Source: Methylobacterium radiotolerans JCM 2831
GTDB lineage: Bacteria > Pseudomonadota > Alphaproteobacteria > Rhizobiales > Beijerinckiaceae
Reading direction: 5' to 3'
Length of the DNA stretch: 64,000 nucleotides
NCBI RefSeq assembly: GCF_000019725.1
Contig: NC_010505.1
Location: forward strand, 2,158,001 to 2,222,000
In this document: positions 50,429 through 57,045 of the stretch, one piece after another
Numbering within the stretch: position 1 is the stretch's first letter
Layout: every line of letters starts with the position of its first letter
Notes under the pieces: generated by a model
What the model saw: the letters and a program-made list of their open reading frames with translations, nothing else
What the model was told of the DNA's origin: nothing
Database searches by the model: none
Translations under genes and position numbers: made by a program

Positions 50429-50727
50429 GGGCGCGATCCCGCGGTCCGCGGCGTCCCGCGCCCGACCGGGTCGGGATGGGCATTCGCAGCAGCGAGATCT
50501 CCGCGTGCGCTGCCGCAGATACGGCCGCGCGGCGAACAGTTTTCCGGTACGTATGACCTCATCGAACTCCCTCTTTCCGTCGGCATATCTGTCGCGATTG
50601 CCGCGGATCCCAGCATATATCGGTCCGAAGATGTGCCCGTCCGCTGATCTATGTTGCGGCGGATACGGCATAATCAGCGATTAATGGCACCACGCGATTT
50701 ATCATACTCCTCAGGTGATCGGCTATC

Positions 50728-51477
50728 ATGCTCGAACTCTCGCTCGACGCCGATACAATCGACGCGCAGGGCCCCCGGCTCCCCGACAGCGTGCAGTATC
50801 ATCTCGGCCATCTGCTCGCGGCGACCTACGCGCAGGACAACGTCGAGCCGACCATCGCGGATCGCTTCGCCGAATTGCTGAGGCTGCTCGACGGCGCTTT
50901 CGGCCGGGCGCAGGACGGCCGCGAGAAGGCGTTCCAGGCCTCGCTCCTCGCGATGGTGCCGAACCTGCAGCGCTTCGCGCGCTCGCTCCTGCGCAGCCAT
51001 GTCGGTGCCGACGACCTCCTCCAGAACACGCTTCTCCGGGCCTGGCGCTCGCGCGCCAGCTTCGCGCCGGGCACGAACCTGGAAGCGTGGCTGTTCACGA
51101 TCATGCGCAACCAGTTCTACAACGAGCACCGCAAGCGCGGGCGCGAGGTGCAGGACGAGGACGGCGCGCAGGCGGAGCGGATGGTCTCGCTGCCCGAGCA
51201 GGGCGGCCACCTCGATCTGAGCGACGTCCAAGCCGCCCTCGACCGCCTGGCGCCGCCGATGCGGCAGGCGCTCGTGCTCGTGGCGATCGAGAACCTCACC
51301 TACGAGGAGACCGCGGCCGTCATGCAGTGCCGGATCGGCACGGTGAAGAGCCGGGTCTGGCGGGCCCGGACGCAGCTCGCCGAGATGCTGGGCTATACCG
51401 GTCTCGAGGTCGGCAGCGACGACGTCATGCTGGCCGCCGCGGGGCCGAAGGGGCGGAAATCCACCGCTGTCTCGTGA
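50728..51477 (+). CDS. EcfG-type sigma factor with an N-terminal NepR-like domain
   Basis: A 249-residue protein. Residues 69-137 are sigma region 2 (RSHVGADDLLQNTLLRAWRS, then GTNLEAWLFTIMRNQFYN) and 167-221 region 4 (TYEETAAVMQCRIGTVKSRV), in the EcfG (ECF15) form. Residues 17-56, before region 2, match the anti-sigma factor NepR: LGHLLAATYAQDNVEP, then ADRFAELLRLLD. EcfG directs the alphaproteobacterial general stress response and is normally held by a separate NepR that PhyR removes. A self-inhibited sigma factor is the natural reading. AGGTGA lies nine bases before the ATG at 50728. Confidence 0.85.
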   Translation: MLELSLDADTIDAQGPRLPDSVQYHLGHLLAATYAQDNVEPTIADRFAELLRLLDGAFGRAQDGREKAFQASLLAMVPNLQRFARSLLRSHVGADDLLQNTLLRAWRSRASFAPGTNLEAWLFTIMRNQFYNEHRKRGREVQDEDGAQAERMVSLPEQGGHLDLSDVQAALDRLAPPMRQALVLVAIENLTYEETAAVMQCRIGTVKSRVWRARTQLAEMLGYTGLEVGSDDVMLAAAGPKGRKSTAVS

Positions 51478-51558
51478 CGGCGACCGGCGGGAGGGGTCGC
51501 AAGGGACCCGCCTCTGCGCGTAGGGTCGATCCCCGATCCCGGGCTCGAGGAGCCGCCG

Positions 51559-51945
51559 TTGCCCATGTCGCCGCGCGCCGTGATCTCCGCTGCCGTCGTG
51601 TTCGGTCTGACCCTGTCGCCCGGGGCGGCCGGGGCGCGGACCGCCCCGGGACCCGCCGCGCGGGCCTGGCTCTCGGATCTCGTGACGCGGATCGATGCCG
51701 TGGACCGCGCCGGGACGCGGCCGGGTCCCGACCGGGGCCGCGGAACCGTGATCGTCCACGTGCAGATTGCCGCCGACGGGGCGGTGCAGGGCGCGGAGAT
51801 CGAGGAGAGCTCGGGCTCGCCGAGACTCGACGAGCGCGCGCTCCGCGCCGTGCAGGGCATCAGCCCGGCGCCCGTGCCGCCGGCCGCACTCCTGGGTGAG
51901 GACGGGATCGTCGATCTCAGCATCCCGGTCGCGCTCGGCCGCTGA
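51559..51945 (+). CDS. TonB-like C-terminal domain protein
   Basis: A 128-residue exported protein. A hydrophobic segment at about residues 6-24 is followed by a domain with TVIVHVQIAADGAVQGAEIEESSGSPRLDERALRAV, the core of the TonB C-terminal domain, which touches outer-membrane receptors. It lacks the Pro-rich linker of full TonB, so it may be a periplasmic partner or a partial energy transducer. The TTG at 51559 has the best-spaced ribosome site (GAGGAG, six bases); the ATG at 51565 is the alternative. Confidence 0.75.
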   Translation: MPMSPRAVISAAVVFGLTLSPGAAGARTAPGPAARAWLSDLVTRIDAVDRAGTRPGPDRGRGTVIVHVQIAADGAVQGAEIEESSGSPRLDERALRAVQGISPAPVPPAALLGEDGIVDLSIPVALGR

Positions 51946-51965
51946 GCATGCCTCGGCCTGTCCGG

Positions 51966-52202
51966 TCAGCAATTCGGATCGGTGTCGACGCCGAGATAGG
52001 CCCCGACGAGATAGCCGGCCTGAAGGGCTGTGAGATAGGCGAAGAGCAGCAGGACCTTCTCGGTGTCGAGCTGTGCCCAGACGAAGATCCAGAGGGCCAG
52101 CCACGCGAGGGTGACCAGCATCGAGCTGGCCACCAGAACCGATGCCCGATACCGCCAGCCCTCCCATATGCCCACCGCGAAAAGCAGGGCCGCAACCAGC
52201 AA
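51966..52202 (-). CDS. small membrane protein, 78 residues
   Basis: Hydrophobic segments at about residues 1-18, 22-46 and 48-68, with conserved-looking Trp residues (IWEGWRYRAS, ALWIFVWAQL). The start is a TTG at 52200-52202 with AAGGAG eight bases upstream. Family unknown. It converges on the TonB-like gene (20-base gap). Confidence 0.5.
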   Translation of the reverse strand: MLVAALLFAVGIWEGWRYRASVLVASSMLVTLAWLALWIFVWAQLDTEKVLLLFAYLTALQAGYLVGAYLGVDTDPNC

Positions 52203-52454
52203 CGAGCCGTCTCCTTCCGCGCGAATAGATAAACTTTTACGCGCTAAACCTCTGGCAGTTCACGGATTTTCGACTGCGTGCCCGACCTTCGAGGGTGAGA
52301 TTTAATTTAGCATTAACTCGACGGGCTCCCCCGGGCGGTTCGTCAGTGATCGGCGTCGCGCAGGCCCACTCTGCCCCACGCCGATCGGGCAGCCCGCACG
52401 CGAGCAGAAAGCGGGCCACCGGGGCAATGCGGCGGACCGGCGGCGGTCCTGGCA

Positions 52455-52484
52455 TTGACACGATCGATAATGAGAATCGATCGC
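52455..52484 (+). promoter_or_regulatory. TTGACA element and Fur-like box
   Basis: TTGACA (52455-52460) is directly followed by the dyad CGATCGAT-N7-ATCGATCG (52461-52483). The span 52466-52484 matches the Fur consensus GATAATGATAATCATTATC at 14 of 19 places. A Fur, Mur or Irr-type regulator bound there would block the promoter. It lies about 85 bases before the small exported protein at 52567. The 364-base gap has no gene. Confidence 0.4.
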
Positions 52485-52566
52485 ATCTGTTTGGATCATG
52501 ATGCGCTGCAACGTAGATAACCCCTCGAAGCCGGGCACCACCCGGACAACGAGAGGACTTCAGACC

Positions 52567-52788
52567 ATGACCGTTCGCACCATCGTTCTCGCCGCCCTCA
52601 CCGCCGTCCCGATGATCGGCACTGCCCGGGCCGACGAGACCATCGCGCTCACCCCGCCGCTCTACCGCGAGCAGGCTCGTCCCACGGCCGCCGTGCGGCC
52701 GGCCTCCGAGCTGACCACGACGCCGCGCCTCGTCCCGGCGAGCCCGGCCTCGCGGCGGGTCGTCGCCACCGCGGTCTCGGCCCGCTGA
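52567..52788 (+). CDS. small exported protein, 73 residues
   Basis: A signal peptide (about residues 1-22, cleavage after ARA) and a mature part of about 50 residues rich in Thr, Pro, Ala and Arg (TPPLYREQARPTAAVRPASE). No cysteines and no domain I recognise. AGAGG lies nine bases before the ATG at 52567. A Fur-like box upstream hints at metal control. Confidence 0.6.
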   Translation: MTVRTIVLAALTAVPMIGTARADETIALTPPLYREQARPTAAVRPASELTTTPRLVPASPASRRVVATAVSAR

Positions 52789-52807
52789 GGCGGGGCGTGG
52801 CCGCGAT

Positions 52808-52838
52808 CCGGCGCCACCGGGCGATCCGGTGGCGCCGG
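52808..52838. terminator. 13-bp hairpin between convergent genes
   Basis: CCGGCGCCACCGG and CCGGTGGCGCCGG pair perfectly around five bases, between the small exported protein (rightward) and the TadE-type gene (leftward). It can end both transcripts, although no T-run is present. Confidence 0.4.
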
Positions 52839-52872
52839 CCGCAGCGCCGGCCCGGCGCGAAGCGCCCGCCCG

Positions 52873-53460
52873 TCAGGCCGGGCAGGGTTTGCCCCCGGGC
52901 AGAACCACCTCGCTCTGCCCGTTGTAGATCTCGCCGCCGCGCACCGGCCAGATCTTCTTGTACCGGAAGGTCCACCGGGTCAGGTTCGAGAGGACCGGGA
53001 AGATCGGGTGGTAGGTCATCGTGACTTCCGACACGACGAAGCGGTCGCCGTTCCGGGTCATCCCGGCGGGCGGTGCGCCGAGCGAGGAGCCCGCCGTGCG
53101 GGCCTGTCCGTTGGACTCGGCGCTTGAGCAGACCTTGGTCGTCGCCACGCTGCCGTCGCTGTAGGTGCCCGCCGCCGTCAGCACGATGCTCGCCCGGCTC
53201 ACGTCGTAGGGGTTGGAGATCGCGCCCGTCGCGGCGAAGACCGGCTTGAGGTCGGCGTAGCTGCCGCGGGAAATCAGGTCGGCCATCGTGGCGGCCGCGT
53301 TGTCGAGCCGCTTCCCGATCATGTAGGCGCGGGGCAGCTCGATCGACCCCATGAGGATCAGCAGCAGGATCGGGGCGATCACGCTGAACTCGATCGCGCT
53401 GACGCCCTCCCGGTCGCCGATCAGGCGGATCAGGCAGGCGCGCGGACGGCCGCTCAGCAC
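52873..53460 (-). CDS. TadE-type pilus-associated protein
   Basis: A 195-residue protein with the TadE/TadF start: a short basic lead, then VSAIEFSVIAPILLLILMGSIELPRAYM, where the Glu after the processing point marks pseudopilin-like proteins. The rest is periplasmic. The GTG at 53460 overlaps the stop of the upstream gene, giving coupled translation. TadE-type proteins are minor pseudopilins of Flp/Tad pili. No secretion ATPase or prepilin peptidase gene is nearby. Confidence 0.8.
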   Translation of the reverse strand: MLSGRPRACLIRLIGDREGVSAIEFSVIAPILLLILMGSIELPRAYMIGKRLDNAAATMADLISRGSYADLKPVFAATGAISNPYDVSRASIVLTAAGTYSDGSVATTKVCSSAESNGQARTAGSSLGAPPAGMTRNGDRFVVSEVTMTYHPIFPVLSNLTRWTFRYKKIWPVRGGEIYNGQSEVVLPGGKPCPA

Positions 53461-54080
53461 GGCTTGGGCTCGTAATCCTCGGCCCTGAAGATCTCGGTCG
53501 TGACCAGCAGTTGCGTCTTGTCGGCCATGATCCGGCCGGTGAAATCCAGCATCTGGAACAGCCGCATCACCGGCACGGCGACCCGGACCGTGACGGTATC
53601 GCCGCCCTGCGGGCACTCGAACCGCTGGCCGAAGCCCGGCGTCCAGTTCTTCGTGGTCTTGTCGAACGGTTCCGCCGGCTGCGAGGTCGCGAACGAGGGT
53701 GTCCGCGAGACGTCGAGGCGCAGATCGGCGCAGGGGAACAGCGCCGAGGGGCCGGTGCAGACGATCTTCCGGAGGCGCTCACCCGGATCGCTGCCATCGG
53801 AGCCGTCCTGGAAGGTGCCGGTGCGCAGCTGCCGGACGCTCCGGTCGACCGCGATGTCCAGCGTCTGCTGCTCGATGGCGATGACGCCGGCTTCCGCCAC
53901 GACGCCCAGGAGCGCCAGGAACGGCGCGGCCAGGAGCGCGAACTCCACAGCTGAGGCGCCGGTCCGGTGACCGGCGAATCGCCGAACGCGCCGGGCGGTG
54001 CCCTCGGTCCCGCCGGGACGGCGGCCGGTCGCGACGCGCCGCAAGATGCCCATCATGCCGAACGAACTCTGCAGGTCCAT
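53454..54080 (-). CDS. TadE/TadF-type pseudopilin
   Basis: A 208-residue protein with a basic start, then GASAVEFALLAAPFLALLGVV, the TadE signature with its Glu. Four cysteines (VCTGPSALFPC, FECPQG, and the terminal PKPC) probably form disulfides outside the membrane. The first 20 residues may be over-read; an ATG at codon 9 is an alternative start. It overlaps the next gene by 7 bases. Confidence 0.8.
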   Translation of the reverse strand: MDLQSSFGMMGILRRVATGRRPGGTEGTARRVRRFAGHRTGASAVEFALLAAPFLALLGVVAEAGVIAIEQQTLDIAVDRSVRQLRTGTFQDGSDGSDPGERLRKIVCTGPSALFPCADLRLDVSRTPSFATSQPAEPFDKTTKNWTPGFGQRFECPQGGDTVTVRVAVPVMRLFQMLDFTGRIMADKTQLLVTTEIFRAEDYEPKPC

Positions 54081-54484
54081 GCCTGCCGCTGTCCGGACGC
54101 AGAGGCGCGGACGAAATAACCCTATGACGAGGCCGTTTAAAAACGGTTCAAATCTGAGTAGAAATTGTGTGTTCAGGAAGATTTTGCGGGCGCGACGCGT
54201 GATGAGGGCCCAGATTCACCCTCAGGTTGTGTATTGTTGTATCCTCTCACGGTGCTGGTCCCGATGCGGCCAGTCCTCGGCGCGGCGGCGGACCTTGGAG
54301 GGCCGCGTATAGACGTTGTTCACAGCTGAAGGGGCCTCATTCGAGCTTCGACAGCTTGCCGGGGCTCCGGCGCGACGGAATTTTAGGAGCTGGACCTTAC
54401 GCCTGCCGGAGCGGTGGCCGGTGCCGCCGCAGCCGCCGATCCGGTCCCGCCCTGGGAGACGCGTCCATTTCCCCCTTTTGGAGA
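54081..54484. other. 404-base gap between the divergent Tad genes
   Basis: The middle is A/T-rich for this genome and probably holds promoters for both sides. CCGTTT-AA-AAACGG (54133-54146) is a perfect dyad near the leftward start. I see no gene and no clear -35/-10 pair. Confidence 0.35.
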
Positions 54485-55876
54485 GTGCTCCGCGCGGGCT
54501 CGCGGGCCGTGACCGACCGGTCCGGCTCGGTCGCCCTGACCTTCGGCCTGAGCGCCGTTGTGCTGCTCGGCCTGACCGGGGGCGGCATCGATTACGCCCG
54601 CCTCGCCGCCCGGCGCAGCCAGCTTCAGAACGCCGCCGATGCCGGCGTCCTCGCGGCCGGCAACTACCTCAAGCTCGCCGTCGCGACCTCGGCGGCGGCC
54701 AAGAGCATCGTGGTCGACACGGTCCACGCCCAGGCGGCGCCGCGCCCCGAGAGCCCCTACGCCCTGCGGGTCGAGGTGGCGGACGACAAGACCAGCGTCG
54801 CCACGACGGTGGACGAGACCGTCAAGCTCGCGTTCGGCGGCTTCGTCGGCGTGCCCGCCGTCAAGGTCTCGGTCCGCTCGACGGTCCGCGTCGTTGGCAA
54901 GATGCGCCTCTGCCTGCTGACGCTGGACCCGCTCGCCGCCGGCGCGTTCGAGCTGGAGAAGAGCGCCGAGGTGACCGCCCAGGATTGCTCCCTCTACAGC
55001 AACTCGCAGAGCCCGCGCGGCATGGTCGGCAAGGACAGCGCCTATGCCCGGGCGCAGACGATCTGCACCGCCGGCGGCTTCGACGGCGCCCGCGCGAATT
55101 TCGCGCCGCCGCCGCAGACGGGCTGCCCGCCGATCCAGGACCCCCTGAAGGACCGGGCGGCGCCGCCGGTCGGCGCGTGCACGGCGATCCCGTCCTCGGC
55201 CAACAGCAAGCGCGACACCGGCGGCAACCTCGTCGACCAGAGCGCCACCCTCGAGCCGGGCACCTATTGCGGTGGCCTGCGCATCACCAAGAACGCCTCG
55301 GTGACGCTGCGCGCCGGCACCTACGTGATGAAGGACGGGCCGCTCATCGTCGACCAGAGCGCCGCCATGTCCGGCACCGACGTCGCCTTCTACTTCACCG
55401 GCAACAAGGGCGGTCTCCTCTTCGACAAGAAGACAACGGTCAGCCTGTCGGCGCCGACCACCGGCCCCATGGCCGGCCTGCTGATGATGGAGGAGCGCAC
55501 GGTCAGCGATCCCGTCGATCCCGCGGCGATCCTCGCCGGCCTGGACCAGGCCGTCGCGCCGCTGCTGCCGTCGCCCCCGTCGCCCCCGTCGCCGACCCCG
55601 CCGCCGCTGGCCGCGACCAAGCCCATGCGGACCTACCGCATCATCAGCGACAACGCGCGGACCATGCTGGGGACGCTCTACCTCCCGGCCGGTCGCGTGG
55701 TGATCGACGCCGACAAGCCCGTCGCGGACCAGTCGGCCTACACGGTGATCGTGGCCCAGCAGGTCAACCTGTACCAGGGCCCGAACCTCTATCTGAACGC
55801 GAATTACGACGGGACCAGCGTGCCGGTGCCGAAGGGGGTCGGACCCCTCTCGGGCAAGCTGCTGCTGTCCCAGTAG
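54485..55876 (+). CDS. TadG-like pilus-assembly protein
   Basis: A 463-residue protein with a basic lead, one membrane segment (SGSVALTFGLSAVVLLGLTGGGIDY) and the TadG N-terminal pattern RRSQLQNAADAGVLAAG. The periplasmic part has cysteines and a Pro-rich linker (PSPPSPPSPTPPP, about residues 362-374). The start is uncertain: I give the GTG at 54485; GGGAG precedes an in-frame ATT at 54467. It faces away from the two TadE-type genes, with which it likely works in Flp/Tad pilus or surface assembly. Confidence 0.75.
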   Translation: MLRAGSRAVTDRSGSVALTFGLSAVVLLGLTGGGIDYARLAARRSQLQNAADAGVLAAGNYLKLAVATSAAAKSIVVDTVHAQAAPRPESPYALRVEVADDKTSVATTVDETVKLAFGGFVGVPAVKVSVRSTVRVVGKMRLCLLTLDPLAAGAFELEKSAEVTAQDCSLYSNSQSPRGMVGKDSAYARAQTICTAGGFDGARANFAPPPQTGCPPIQDPLKDRAAPPVGACTAIPSSANSKRDTGGNLVDQSATLEPGTYCGGLRITKNASVTLRAGTYVMKDGPLIVDQSAAMSGTDVAFYFTGNKGGLLFDKKTTVSLSAPTTGPMAGLLMMEERTVSDPVDPAAILAGLDQAVAPLLPSPPSPPSPTPPPLAATKPMRTYRIISDNARTMLGTLYLPAGRVVIDADKPVADQSAYTVIVAQQVNLYQGPNLYLNANYDGTSVPVPKGVGPLSGKLLLSQ

Positions 55877-55929
55877 GGAGGACGCGATGCGGATCCTGCG
55901 TCGACGACTCGTCGCCTGGGAGTGACACG

Positions 55930-56967
55930 GTGCTCGCGCTGATCCTCGACGATTCCGAGATGAACAACCTGCTGATCATGCAGGCGCTCAAGCCCGTGGC
56001 GGACTGCGAGCCGGTCGCCTTCACGTGCCCCGTGACGGCGCTCGACTTCCTGCGGGCGCATGTCGACCGGATCGGGGTCGTCGTCACCGACTACGACATG
56101 CCCGGCCTGACGGGCCTCGAGGTCATCGCAGCGGCGCGGGCGATCCCGGGCTTCGCGCACGTGCCGATCGTGATGGTGACGAGCCTCGACCAGCGCAGCC
56201 TGCGCCACGAGGCCCTCCGCGCCGGCGCCACCGACTTCCTCGGCAAGCCCTGCGATCCCGTGGAGATCCAGGCACGCATCACCAACCTGATGAAGATCAG
56301 CGCGGCCCACCGGCAGGAGCAGGACCGGGCCGCCTGGCTCGCCCGCGAGGTCGCGGCGGCGGTCGCCGTCATCGAGGCGCGGGAGCGCGAAATCATCGCC
56401 CTCCTGATGCGCGCCGCCGAGCACCGCGACACCGATACCGGCGACCACATCGCCCGGGTGGCCGGCTACGTGGGCGTCATCGCCCGGAACCTCGGTTTCA
56501 ACCCGGAGGAGATCCGGATCCTGAAGCTCGCCTCCACGATGCACGATGTCGGCAAGATCGGCGTGCCCGACGCGATCCTGCTCAAGCCGGGACCGCTCTC
56601 GGCCGAGGAGCGCGCGGAGATGGAGAAGCACGCCGAGCGCGGCCGGCGGATCCTGGAGGGCAGCACCTCCGACGTCGTGCGGCTGGCCGCCGAGATCGCC
56701 GAGAGCCACCACGAGCGCTGGGACGGCACCGGCTACCCGAAGGGTCTGCGCGGCGAGGCGATCCCGCTCTCCGGGCGCATCGTGGCGGTGGCGGACGTGT
56801 TCGATGCCCTCGTGACCGAGCGGCCCTACAAGGCGGCCTGGCCGCTCGAGCGGGCGCGGGCCTTCGTGGCGGACCAGAGCGGCCGCCACTTCGATCCCCG
56901 CTGCGTCGAGGCGTTCCTCGCGGGCTGGGAGGCGGTGACGCGGACCTGCCTGCGCGCCGCCGCCTGA
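55930..56967 (+). CDS. response regulator with HD-GYP domain
   Basis: A 345-residue RpfG-like protein. The receiver has its phospho-acceptor at Asp54 (VVTDYDMPGL). The HD-GYP domain has the HD pair at 205-206 (MHDVGKIGVPD) and the GYP motif at 268-270 (DGTGYPKGLRG). It should hydrolyse cyclic di-GMP, lowering it when the kinase signals. GGGAG lies seven bases before the GTG at 55930. The hybrid kinase begins 78 bases downstream on the same strand, so the two probably form one signalling pair. Confidence 0.93.
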   Translation: MLALILDDSEMNNLLIMQALKPVADCEPVAFTCPVTALDFLRAHVDRIGVVVTDYDMPGLTGLEVIAAARAIPGFAHVPIVMVTSLDQRSLRHEALRAGATDFLGKPCDPVEIQARITNLMKISAAHRQEQDRAAWLAREVAAAVAVIEAREREIIALLMRAAEHRDTDTGDHIARVAGYVGVIARNLGFNPEEIRILKLASTMHDVGKIGVPDAILLKPGPLSAEERAEMEKHAERGRRILEGSTSDVVRLAAEIAESHHERWDGTGYPKGLRGEAIPLSGRIVAVADVFDALVTERPYKAAWPLERARAFVADQSGRHFDPRCVEAFLAGWEAVTRTCLRAAA

Positions 56968-57045
56968 CACCATCCCCGTTCCCGTCCCCCCTTCCCCGCC
57001 CCTCCCCGCGTTCGGGCCCGACCGGGCCACCTCAAGGAGCAGAGC

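Noticed and set aside
50500..50727. An EcfG-type promoter (GGAAC-N16/17-CGTT) upstream of the sigma-factor gene or the manganese catalase
   Set aside because: I looked by eye and found no convincing match in either leader. A motif scan would be needed to exclude weaker forms.
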